Positions 42,256 through 53,114 of a stretch of 64,000 nucleotides of DNA are shown here, one piece after another. The translations under genes and the position numbers were made by a program. This DNA is from Sodiomyces alkalinus F11 (taxonomy: Eukaryota; Ascomycota; Sordariomycetes; Glomerellales; Plectosphaerellaceae). The DNA lies in NCBI RefSeq assembly GCF_003711515.1, contig NW_021167080.1, positions 4,346,381 to 4,410,380 of the forward strand. The letters run 5' to 3'. The notes beneath the pieces were generated by a model, which was not told the DNA's origin, did not search any database, and worked only from the letters and a program-made list of their open reading frames with translations. Numbering within the stretch: the first letter of the stretch is position 1; each line of letters starts with the position of its first letter.

Positions 42256-44304
42256 GATAATTGTGTACAGGTATAACCTGCAGGACCGTCAGGGAACTGC
42301 TGCTACCGTTTTATCTAGGGTAAGGATTCTGCAGGAACCTGGACGGGACAGTACGTACCTCGAGTTTCCCTGGTCCAAGGTATCTTTATTTCTAATCGAG
42401 AGACAAACCTAATAAGCCATTGCAAGCACTCTTTTTCTCCTTTTCTTCTGGAAGCCTGCCTTTCGCGTCACATATCAGAACATCAAAACCTGGAAAACGG
42501 CCAATGGATTTGTCCCGGGCATGGAGATACGGGGAGACCCGATGATCTCGATATGGGCGGGTCGGTGATTCGTTGGGACGGCGGGGCGTTATCTTTTGAT
42601 CTTCCCACCCCGGTGTGAAGTACCGATTCGTCGAGGGAGGGTGTGAATTTAGGAAAAGTAAGAGACGGCGGAAGAGAAGGCGGATGAAAAGGGCAAAAAA
42701 AAGGGCAAAAAAGGGCAAAAAAGGGCAAAAAAAAAAGGAGGAAAAAAAGGTCCAACTGACTTTCGCCGATGCCATCTCAGAAATAAACAAAAGCAAAAGC
42801 GAAAAGTAAAGAAATAAAGTCCGAAAAAAAAGGAAATGAAGGTTGATGTCCTGTACAAAGTAAGGTACCTTACGTGGCGTACTTTGTACTTTGTACTTTG
42901 TACTTTGTATTACATGCCTTAATGATAAAGCTGACTCACGGCAGCGGCTGATAGAGTTCAAAGTACTCCGTACCCCCAAGTCCTGTCAACGACCGGGATG
43001 TGGCCTGTTAAAAGGGCAGGGCCATTGCTTCGCCTCGGGTCCGCCCCCAAGGAGCTTGTTATCAGCATCGTCGATGGCATCACCGTCTTGTATCACGTAA
43101 AAGTTGGAAGCCTCCCCCTCTTGTGCGACGGATGCCGGGGAAGAATTGAAAGAAAAAGAAGAAGAAAAAAAAAGAAAAGAAAAAACAACTGTGGGAAAAG
43201 CTGAACGCAACACCTACATATATGGCATTATCTTATCCATCTTCACCTCGATACGAATAGACTGGCATTGCGACGACCAGATCTATTATCATGGCGTGGA
43301 CGAATCAGATTGGAGACCCTGCACACGCATCGCCCATCAAGGGGTACTTTTTATTACTGGGCTCGAGTTCCTATTTGGTGAGCAGTGCTTTCCCTTTCCC
43401 GCACTTCCCCCTTATCATCGTGTTGCAGCTTGCATCTTGGGAGACCACCATCACGATTCACCACGTACATATACCCACGCTATCCGTAAATTGGGGAAAT
43501 GGATCGTATTACCTAGCCTTATTACGCATTCCCATGAAGTAGTTGTTATTCTTATACATGTTAGACCCTAGACCCTTTTCTGGCCTCCTCGTCCTCGTCC
43601 TCCTCCTCCCCCCCCCACCACGATCCTTTCCTCTCCCTCATTAACGTTGCCACGGACGGTTAGAATCCATCTGAAGACTTTATCGGGGGGTTCCTGACGT
43701 CTTTTTCATTTGTTATTACGAATACGGAAGACTGGGATCAGCAGTCTGGTGTCTGGTGCGGTGCGTCGCCGCTGTCTCACCCGCTTGGCTCCTCGGCGCC
43801 ATATCCCAGGAGAAACCAACCCCCCCCCCCTGTCACCCTTGGCCTTGGGCCAGCCCATTAGTAGACTTGTCTCTCTCGGCTTGCTTCTTCTCATTCATCC
43901 ATCGAGTCTACATAGCCTGCTGTCCTGTGCCAGTGCCCTTGCCAGTGCCATTCGCTGATTCTTCTTTTTGGCTTCTTTCCCCTTCCCACCCCTTTTTTCG
44001 TTTCGCCCCTTTTCTCCCTCTTTTCTTTCTTTTAGTCCCCCGCCATTTTCAGCGCCCGCGCCGTCGCAAAAAAAAAAAAAAAAAAAAAAAAACTTCCCCT
44101 CCCGGCGCCCCGTCTTTTGGCATTCTGGACGAGCGGTCGCCGTCGCCGCTTGCTCTTTGAAGGGCCTGGGTTGCCTGTTGTCCACTAACAGAAGCCCCAC
44201 GCCCGCCTGTCCGCCGCCTGCGCCCGCTCCCCGACCCAGAAACACCCAACCCCGAACCCGACGAAGCGGCGTCGTCGGATCCTGGGGGTGAATGACCGCC
44301 CATC

Positions 44305-44919
44305 ATGTCCGCAACATCGTCTTGGCCCGGGACCGATGGTTCCTCTGAGCAGAGTGGACAACAGGTCTCACCGTCAGACCATCAAGATGTGTTGGACCGA
44401 CAAATGGTTCAACATTTGTTGAGTCGTTATGGTCATAATGGACTAAGCAAACTGATTCGGGATGAGCTGACACCTCGTGAGTTCTCATCCCCCTTTGTTG
44501 CCTCTTCATTTTATTTTGTCATTATTTTATCCTAAATTCGCTTCCCCCTTTTCTTCTTCGTGGTGATCGCCTGCCCTCGAACCCGCCACCCCTCTCTCGC
44601 CTTTACACTGACAACAGGCCAAAAAAAAAAAAAGAATCTGACGGAGCATCCATCATTTCGAGTGCCGCGCAATCTTCCATCCTCTCCGACGATTCATCCA
44701 GCATCTGGGACACCCAAAGCGTGAGGACCTTCTCATCCGACGCGTCGTCCATCACCGGTAGCATCATCTCCAACGTCTCGCGCGGCGCCAAACTCTTAAC
44801 CCGTCGATCGACCAACCGTGCGGTTCGGAGCTCTTCCACCGCCACTGCAGCCGACGCGCAAACCCATACTCACACTTCGGGCCATTCTACAAAATCCACT
44901 CCGTACCAGACCGATGACC

Positions 44920-44950
<31 letters not shown>

Positions 44951-45993
44951 CCAGAATGACACCCCGTCGTCGTCTTCTTCACACGTCGCGACCCCGGCAT
45001 CCGACACGACCACAACGCCTTCGCACTCCAGCGCGACGAAGCAAAAGACCGTCTTCATGTGCGGGTTCTGCAGGGAAGAGGACATCACCAAGACATGCAC
45101 GCGCAAGAACGACCTCAAACGCCACATCGAGGACTTCCACAACGTCAACGCCCAATGGCACTGCAAACACCGCGGCTGCAAGATGGTCTTCGACTGGCAG
45201 GCCGCCTACAAGACCCACCTCAAGGCCGCCCACGGCGGGTCGCGCATGTCGCTCGACGAGGCCAAAGTCAACCTCTGCCCGCAGGTCGTCTTCGCCTGCG
45301 GCTTCGAGAAATGCGCCCAGCTGTACGAGGCCCGCGGCGACGACGACGCCGCCGCCGTGTTCAAGGAGTACGTCGCCCACGTCGTGAAGCACTTTGACGA
45401 CGGCGCCGTCGGCGGGGAGTGGTCCTACTCGGCCAGGATGCGGAACCTGTTCCGCCAGAGCCACGTCGTCGGCGCCTGGAACGAGGCATCGGCTTGGAAC
45501 GGCGGGGGCGGCGGCGGCGGTGCCGGCAGCAGCCTCGACCTCAACCTCCGTCACCTCCGCTGGGACCCGCAGACGTCGGTCGTGTTGAGGAAAAGGCTCG
45601 AGAGCCGACACATCGGGGACGTCAAGCTGCTGATCCAGTACGCCATGGTCCTCGGCTCGGACCCGAACGCGCCCTGCGAGTTCCGGGAGGATTTCGTCGT
45701 CCCCGTCGCCGATACCTGCCAGCACGTCATGCCGGGTCACAAGACGAGGCATCAGATGATGGCGGCGATGATGCCGCCCGAAGATGCCTCGACGGACCCC
45801 TTCTCGTTCCGTATCTCCCGCGGCGCGAACCCGGCTCTGGCGCAGTACATGGCCTCCCAGCGCAAGGTGTACGCCCCGAGCCGACAGCGCGTCATGCGCC
45901 CGCTGCAGCTGCACCAGCCGAGGCCGACATCGAACCCGCTGGCGCAGCACCATCACCATCCTCCACCACCTCCTCCTACTCATCATCATCATC

Positions 45994-46045
<52 letters not shown>

Positions 46046-46469
46046 CCACCACCACCACGTCCCATCGCATACCCACCAATCGCCACACAGTAGTCATCCG
46101 CAACAGCTTTCCCCGCCTCTTCACCCACATCAGCAGCCGACCCGCCACGAACGGGGCCACTTCTTCAACGGCTTGGCCGGCGTGCCACAAGAACAACAGT
46201 CGCCCCTGTACTCCCGCCACGACGCCCACGTCAGGTCCCATCCGCACCACACCCCCGGCACGGTCATGCCGGATGGCATCCAGGGCCTGCGACACCTGAC
46301 AAACGAGGCTTCCGAACCGCCCGACGTCGAGATGGAGGACCCGTCTGCCATGATGGATTTCTCGTCGACGTACGGGAATCATCACGGCTCGTTACATGCA
46401 CCTACGGCGATAGTGGCGCCTGCTATGGAGGGGCGCGTGATGGGCGAGCACCCGGGTGCCTTTTATTAA
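44305..46469 (+). CDS. C2H2 zinc-finger protein, paralog A
   Basis: Putative nuclear DNA-binding protein. Exon 1 (44305-44476) encodes 57 residues with VLDRQMVQHLLSRYGHNGLS. After a GTGAGT donor, the main exon runs to 46469. Fingers lie at about 45060-45145 (CGFC...RKNDLKRHIEDFH) and 45160-45231 (HCKHRGC...YKTHLKAAH). A conserved module follows: LCPQVVFACGFEKC, then HVVKH, MRNLFRQ and LESRHIGDVKLL. The C-terminal half is low complexity, with an N-terminal His run (about 44926-44955) and a long CAA-encoded Gln run (about 45987-46042). The exon 2 junction is unclear: the natural CAG acceptor at 44617 is one base out of frame because of a 13-A run, while an AAG acceptor at 44634 would keep frame and give about 668 residues. 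Confidence 0.8.
45987..46042 (+). repeat. CAA/AAC trinucleotide array (poly-Gln)
   Basis: About 18 perfect CAA codons, flanked by CAT/CAC His codons, inside paralog A. This kind of pure array is length-unstable. Confidence 0.85.
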
Positions 46470-49105
46470 AGATTTGCGGGCTTGACCTTTTTTTGTCTTC
46501 TTTTTTCTTTTTTCTTCTTTTTTTTTTCTTTTTCTCTTTTTCTCCTTCTTTTTCTTTTTCCTTTTTTTCTGCCTTCCCGGCACGCTTCGATGCAAACGTT
46601 TTCGAAGCCCCCGTCTTTACGGCGTAAAACTACAGCGGCATATCGGCACTACTTCGAATGCCTGCACAACGCGTCTCTCGAACGAGACATACCTTTTTCT
46701 TGGCCTATGTATATCATTTGAAGCCGGCCGCGCCTTTCCTTTTTTTTTCCTTTTCTCTTTTTTGTTTCTTTCATGTCGCCTATCTCGTATCTCCCAGGAC
46801 GCACCTGCCTGGCACGCAAAACGTCGTTCTTTCCATTTTTCTTTATTTCTTTTTCCAGTATACCCATGGGACTTTGCTGTTGGCGTTTGTCTCGAGCCGT
46901 GAGCTTCTTCGTTTCGCCCACGTCTTACCATCTATCACACCGATACGGTAGACTCACGAATCGACGAAAGCGGTGGCAGCTGAACCAAGAGCTCGAGTGC
47001 TATACTCTTATAGGCTTCGAAGAGAAGAGGGACGGAGGAAAGTGGAAAAGGAAACCGGGCCATCAAGAGCCTGGATGGATGTACATTAGGCTGGAGCAGG
47101 CAAGAAATAGACAGATATATCATATACATGCTTTGGGGCAGTATCGGCTTGGATACGGTAGACAGCCGTTGGTTCGGCGCCCCGTCGAGCTGGACAGACC
47201 GCGAGGAGAAAAATAGAGATTGGCAAATTTTGGATGAATTTGGGATGTGCCGCATGAAGATCGAACAACAAGCGGTTTCACGCCGCACGCCATACGCCAC
47301 ATTTCTGTATGACAACGGCGGCAGCGGTAAAAGATAAGCGGCTACTCGGTGCCGTTGACTTCTTTTATCTTGGACGACGCGACCTGGTTTCCCAAGGTCG
47401 GGTCCTGGGTAAAATCAGAAGTCGACGGGACGTCAGCGGTCAGTAGGACGATTCATGCCTGAGGCGGCACCTATCAATAAAGACACTCTTTGGGACAAGG
47501 GAATTTTGTACTGTCATTATTAGTACTTGGTAATGAATTGCACCGTTCCGTTACCGAGGACGGAGGAGCCGATCCCATTGTGGCCTGTGCGCAAGCCACG
47601 GACAATAGTCGCCGGCTAGACTCGGGGGGGGGGGGGGGGGGGGGGGGGGGAAGGGGTTCTAGCGTGATTCTAGCGTCGTTCTAGTGTCATTCTTTTGGGA
47701 CTTGGCGCCCAGCCCTTTTTTTTTTTTTTCTTCTTTTTCTTGGGGGGAGCCTTTTCTTTTTTCCTTGCCTTCTCTTTCTTTCGTTCGGATCTCCCCTGAA
47801 CAATGACTTGTTGGCTTCTCCCTTTACGAAAACCACCTTCTCTGTTTGGATGAACCAACATGTATGTGGAGATTGTAGCCGCAAACCTCAGGGCGCAGAA
47901 CAGAGGGTAGGTAGTTGGGCATCACGTACGGTGTACTCCGAAGGTAATATAAACGTCTGGTGGATTCTGTGCCGCTTGGCTCACAGCGTACGTGTTCTCC
48001 CTTAATAAGGTCCTCGATCCACATTCACTGCTTGGATCCTATCCTTGTCTTTGTCAACTCGAGCCGCACATAAGCGTCGTCGTCGTCGTCTTCGTCCTCG
48101 TCCTCGTCCGAGACATTGCAGGACAGGGGGTATTCATCGTGGTTCCGACGCCGGCACCTCCGCGAAAATGGGTCCATTGTCGAAAGCCGCCTGGGCTGTT
48201 GCTGATTCCCTATTCCATAACCAGACTAGCCGAAGAAACAGGGATGACGGGGATCATTCAGCTGCCGGACGTCACCCCAAAGTCCCTAGAATCAATAGTG
48301 CAGAAAGGGTCTTCGCAACGCCAGCCACTCCTTTCACTTTGTTTTACGTCTTTCATTCGTATTTTTCACTTGCCAGAGCCGCCCATCTCACGCGGTAGCC
48401 CTGTCACTTCCTCGCTCTCTGCCGATGCCCTTGGACACAGGACACAATGAATTTTTCTAGAAGGGCCCGCAGATGGTCGGTTCCCGACGCCATGGTCACA
48501 CGGGAATCAAGGTGACGGTGGGCCGTGGTGGCGAGCCCGGCATTGGTTCGAAGAGGAACAAAGGCAAGGCATCGAGGAATAGGCAGCCCTCGAATCATAC
48601 GTTGTACTCTTGTTTTTCTCTTTCTCCGGTCATCTTCGTTAATCTCGTCTCAGGCAGACTGACTTCATGATCCATTGGTTCCCTGATCCATCATCCGCCC
48701 TCCCCCCCACACCATTGTCCTTCTGCCCATCCACAGATCCTCTAGGATGATTCCGCTGACCACGGGGCTATGTTTATATGATACATCCACTTGAGCCTCG
48801 GTGTTTTTCTAAACCTCTCTTACTCTGCCCCCGTTTTATTTTTTTGGCCCATTCTTCTCGCTTCGGTGTCCGCTGCGTCCGGACTCATTCACGGTGCTTT
48901 CTCTTCCCCACGTCACGTCTCGTGCATGTGTGTATTAGTGACCCTTGGATCAAATCAACTCATCTACTCCGTATGATCTGGTCCTGTCGACCATACTGTC
49001 ATACCCCATTCTTTCGGGTCCCTCCTCATCCGCCTCTTGGCCATCATCGCTACCACGCTTACTCCTGGCAACCTCTTCTACATTCCCTCGTCCTGGACTT
49101 GGACG
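46470..49105. other. 2.6 kb region between the zinc-finger paralogs
   Basis: No convincing gene. It holds long T-rich tracts (46488-46570, 46735-46770), a 27-base G run (47624-47650) and a T tract (47716-47760). The right part is a C/T-rich leader of paralog B. Confidence 0.5.
47624..47650 (+). repeat. Poly-G tract
   Basis: 27 consecutive G residues followed by AAGGGG. Strand-switch and sequencing-error prone. Confidence 0.9.
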
Positions 49106-51169
49106 ATGGCAACGATAGTCTCACACGAATGGCCCGACAGCGGCGCTCTCTCATCATGCGTTAACCCCCAAGACGCTCAAATACTCCAGAACCTCGCCAT
49201 AAAATATGGCGTGAATACCCTAATTCAAACTCTACAAAGTCTGGAAGAGTCGGGTGAGTAGACAAACCGCCATCTTAACCTACCTCCCTATCCACCTCAT
49301 CCATAGATCTATCTGCCACTAACATCAGGTTGATATTACATGACAGCCCGATACTCTACCCTCTCGGTATCCTCAACATCGAGCCATCCCTCCGTAACCT
49401 CAGCAGTATGGAACCGATCCGATGACTCCCTCTGCGCTTCCGACGCCACCTCATTCCACGGAAGCATGCACTCGGTAGCTTCCTGGCATGATACCGTCGC
49501 CGCCGGTGGCGTCCCGGCCTTCCTGTCGACTCCTCCCCTCTCCGAAACAACCTCACCCTCCGGCACCGTTGCCCTCGCCGATTGGGCCGAACCGCTTACT
49601 GCCTCGAGCGCCTCCCCTTTGCTCGGCCCCTATCTGGAACCGAGCCGCAAACCGCGTTCTCTTCTGGCTGCCCCGACAAGCAGCCCCCGCGTGGCCTTCC
49701 CGCCCTCTCCTCGGCCGTCTTCCTCGCCCCACTGCGGGCAAGCAACGCCAATAACCACTACCACGACTTCTACTGCTGCGCGAAAACCGATCGAATGCCC
49801 CCTTTGCGCCGTCTACGACATCGCCGTAGGCTTCCGCCGCAAAAGCGACTTCAAGAAACACCTCCAAAATTTCCACCCGACCGATTCCCTCTGGGCCTGC
49901 CCCCAACCAGGCTGCCGCACCGTCTTCGACGTGGAGCGCGCCTACGTCCACCACATCCGGACCGAACACCCCTGCGCCGACCGGGACCGCGACCACAACC
50001 CCGCACTACCGCTCTCGGTCTCCCCCGACGCCGCCCGCCAGCAGCTCTGCCCACAGCTCGTCTTCGCCTGCGGCTTCCTAGGCTGCAAGGCCGTCCTCGA
50101 AGCCCGCGACGCATCCGACAGCGCCGCCGTGGCAGACCGCTACTTCGACCACGTGGCCGCCCACCTGGTCACCAAACCAGCCCTCGCGCGCCCGCCGTCG
50201 GAGTGGACCTACTACACGCAGATGCAGAACCTCCTCCGCCAGGCCGCCCTGAAGGAAGACTGGAAGGCCGCCAGCTGGAACAAGACCGTCCGGACGCACT
50301 TGCGCTGGCAGCCGCGGTCGAGCGGCGACCTGAAGAAGCTCCTCGAGACGCGCCACCTCGGCGACGTGCCCCGCCTGCTGCACGCCGCGTTCACGCTGGG
50401 GTCGTCGTCCTTCGCGGACCCGGCGCACCCGCCGCCGCCGTCGTTCCCGGGGGCGTCGTCGCGGCCCGTGCGGGGGAGGTGTCCCCTGAGCACCGCCGGG
50501 GAGGGGGTCTGCGCCGTGTCGTCTCCGTCTGCCGTCGCACTGGCTACCTCCGCGAACGCGACAATGACAATGACATCGACATCGACATCGACATCGACAG
50601 CGACAGCGACAGCGACAACGACAGCGACAACACCTACCGGCGGGCTTGGCCTGAGGCGAGGCCTGCAGATGACGCCGCTGCGGATCGTGACATCCGGCGC
50701 TGCTGCTGCCGGTCACGGTGTCGGGGGCGGATGCCTGTCGGCGCCGTTCCTAAGCCGGATCCAGCCCCCACCGCGATCGGTTCCCGAGGAGCCGGATAGC
50801 GTGGACGGCCATCCTCACCCCGGCACGCCATTTGTCGTACCCGAGACGGAGAGCTGGGCGGATGATGAGGATTCGCTGTTCGGCCCACCCCTGGATGCCG
50901 GTCTTTTTGGTCCTGCTGCCCACCCGGTGGCGGCGTCCCTGAAGGGCGGTTACGGGCTGCTGCAGCCGCCGCCGAGCGGTGTGGTGTCGTCTGAGGTGTG
51001 GGCGGGCGCTGAGATGGTTCGGGGGCAGGCGCATGAGGAGGGTGCGTCTGCGTCACCGCGGACGCCTAATAAGAGGGGACTCTCGTGGGGACGACGTAGT
51101 TGGGAGGGTTCTCGGTTCATGAAGAGGAGGGGGGCTCATTTTTCTGAGGCTAGGACAGAGTCGTCGTGA
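49106..51169 (+). CDS. C2H2 zinc-finger protein, paralog B
   Basis: Tandem paralog of the gene at 44305. Exons are 49106-49253 and 49347-51169, a phase-1 GTGAGT...GACAG intron with CTAAC branch site, giving 656 residues. Exon 1 contains NPQDAQILQNLAIKYGVNTL, which resembles exon 1 of paralog A. Fingers are CPLC...RKSDFKKHLQNFH (from 49796) and ACPQPGC...YVHHIRTEH. The shared module follows: LCPQLVFACGFLGC, HVAAH, MQNLLRQ, LRWQP and LETRHLGDVPRLL. The C-terminal ~250 residues are unrelated to paralog A, with a Thr/Ser/Ala repeat encoded by GACATC/GACAGC-like units (about 50557-50632). Role unknown; DNA binding is inferred from the fingers. Confidence 0.87.
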
Positions 51170-51842
51170 GTCGAGACGTCTGGGTCAGGGGCCTGCCGCC
51201 TGTGTGGTGTTAGACTCAAGACTCGTAGTGTTGTTACCATGATACCCCCATACGCCGAGCTGGAGAGTTCACTGGCTTTAGCAGGATATTTTCATTGACT
51301 TTTAGCATTAGCCTTTATATCTTTGTGCGAACTAGATCAACTGGGTTATATATAGGAAGATGGAAAGAAACGGACTCGGAAAAGGGAAAGGGAAAGGGAA
51401 AGGGGGAAAGGGGGAAAGGGGGAAAGGGGGAAAGGAAACGGTAGAACAGAATAGATATATAGATATAATGAGTTACGACTGAAGAACTATACGAAAGCCC
51501 CATTCGGGACAAGGTATTTATGAATCAACCCAGGGAAGCCTCTAGTGAGAACTACAAGAAGAAGGAAGAAAAGAAAGGGGTGACAGACAGCCTGACAGGT
51601 GCCGAAACTACAACTACATTCCCAGGGGCCAGGGCACCCCCTAATAACGGCGAGACGAGCAACTGAGCATGAAATGAAAGGAATCTTAACAAAGAACAGA
51701 ACGTATTCACTGTCATAGCCACAGCAGGAGACCATAAGAAGGTCAAAAAAGTGGTGGTAAAAAAAAAAAAAAAAAAGGAGAATATATATATATATACGGA
51801 AACAAAAAATCGAGGCGGATTTGGAATCCCGTCAGGAATTGA
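51170..51842. other. Intergenic region with G-rich minisatellite
   Basis: 673 bases, no gene seen. It contains the G-rich array at 51381-51435, an A run at 51759-51776 and a TATATATATATA stretch at about 51784-51796. Confidence 0.5.
51381..51435 (+). repeat. GGGAAA / GGGGGAAA minisatellite
   Basis: Three to four AAAGGG units followed by about four AAAGGGGG units. The runs of three to five G could form a G-quadruplex. Confidence 0.85.
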
Positions 51843-51927
51843 GCCCGACGTGGGGGTCGAACCCACAACCTTGAGATGGTGATCTCTTAGTAAGAGTCTC
51901 ACGCTCTACCGATTGAGCTAGCCGGGC
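51843..51927 (-). tRNA. tRNA-Lys (CUU) with 13-nt intron
   Basis: On the minus strand GCCCGGC...GTCGGGC forms the acceptor stem with one G-U pair. TAGCTCAATCGGTAGAGC gives the D arm, TGAGA/TCTCA the anticodon stem, and GTGGGTTCGACCCCCAC the T arm. The loop CUCUUAA carries anticodon CUU. A 13-base intron (51878-51890) sits after position 37, the standard place for nuclear tRNA introns. Mature length is 72 bases before CCA addition. Confidence 0.95.
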
Positions 51928-52569
51928 AGGCTTCTCATTTACTGTTACCGTGACTCCCGTTTCTCACACTATGAGCCAAGTTCTGTCCAACCAACAACAA
52001 CACCTCCCTCTCGCCATCTTCTCCCATTTTCACATCCAGGGATTAATCACCTCGTGTTACGGCCGTTTCCTTCAGCCTACCATTATTGAGTATAAGCCGC
52101 AATGTCACTGCGTACCAGATCGAACCCCCTGTGAATGTCAACCCCAAACGACGACCAAGAACATATCCATAGCATAGTTTCTGATCATGTTAGTTCCGCC
52201 ACCTCACACCTGGGCTCCGTAGCAAGGACAGCGCATCTCTCCTAAGCGAACTTATCTCTCTATTCACCAACACCCAAGCAAACCACGCCGTCGAGCGTCG
52301 CCTTACCTCTCCCTCGTCTAGCGTACACTGCAGGCGACCCGGTACAACTATTCAGCGCTTGCGCTCTCCCTTCGCTGCTCAGTCGATCCACCCATCCACC
52401 ATCCACCCGTATGTCCGTCTCTTCCCCAGGCATGGCCAAGCCTGGCAGACACCAACGTGAATGTGGTAGCCGAGTTCCTGTTACCGTCGCTGTTGGTATA
52501 AAAAGAAGAAGAGGAAAGAAAGAAAAAGCTCGGTGATTAGAGGCCCTCTATTGTGAACCATCCCCCCCC

Positions 52570-52610
<41 letters not shown>

Positions 52611-53114
52611 AAGAAAAAGAAAAAAAAAACCTCAAAACCACTCCGTAAAAAAACAAAGCGCTCTTATTTTTTTCGTATTCCTCTACACGCTGTAAAAGAC
52701 TAAGAACTTGCGGACGAAGGGGGGAGAAGCGGGAGAAAACGGCAAGGTTGGGCAGCCATGGCGAGATCGAAAGAAACCCCGAAAAGAAACATAGGACTGC
52801 GTAACGTGTCACCCCTTTTCCCCTTTCCCCTTCTCAACCTCCACCAATTTCTCTCCCGCTACTCAAGAGTCTCTCTGTTTTTCCGCGCTCAAGTCTTCCT
52901 TCGACCCGCCTACTTTCCCCCGGGCGTTGTCCAGCGCCCCAAACACAGCATTACGGATCGCTGTCAGGTCTGCGGGAGTGCTTTGCCAAAACGACGCGCC
53001 GACCGCTGCCTGCGATGGTACCGGCGTCGATTCCCCTGTCGTCGTTGTCCGTATCGCCGAAATCGGCTGAGGCAATTTCCTGGCCCAGAATGATCCCCCG
53101 TCGGATGGACGCTC
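51928..53114. other. Region between tRNA-Lys and NST1
   Basis: 1.2 kb including a 30-C run (52571-52600) followed by 12 A. On the minus strand a 70-codon frame (about 53075-52863), in the same frame as NST1 and just past its stop, looks protein-like (see findings). Otherwise no gene seen. Confidence 0.5.
52571..52612 (+). repeat. Poly-C/poly-A tract
   Basis: 30 consecutive C followed by 12 A, then A-rich sequence; preceded by further C runs. Confidence 0.9.

Larger units (their letters stand above)
41980..44304. other. 2.3 kb intergenic region
   Basis: No convincing gene. It contains a CGATA pentamer array (42114-42150), the second copy of the dispersed repeat (42193-42255), AAAAAAGGGC repeats (about 42692-42730), a TACTTTG array (42880-42908) and a run of about 22 A residues at 44070-44092. 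Confidence 0.5.

Noticed and set aside
42690..42745. AAAAAAGGGC repeats considered as a CRISPR-like or telomeric array
   Set aside because: The units are contiguous with no spacers and do not match TTAGGG; it is a simple-sequence repeat.
44979..46385. 468-codon antisense frame over zinc-finger paralog A
   Set aside because: Composition artefact: poly-Leu and poly-Met come from the CAA and CAT arrays read backwards.
46773..47216. 147-codon frame between the zinc-finger genes
   Set aside because: No domain, no biased codon use, and it overlaps T-rich tracts.
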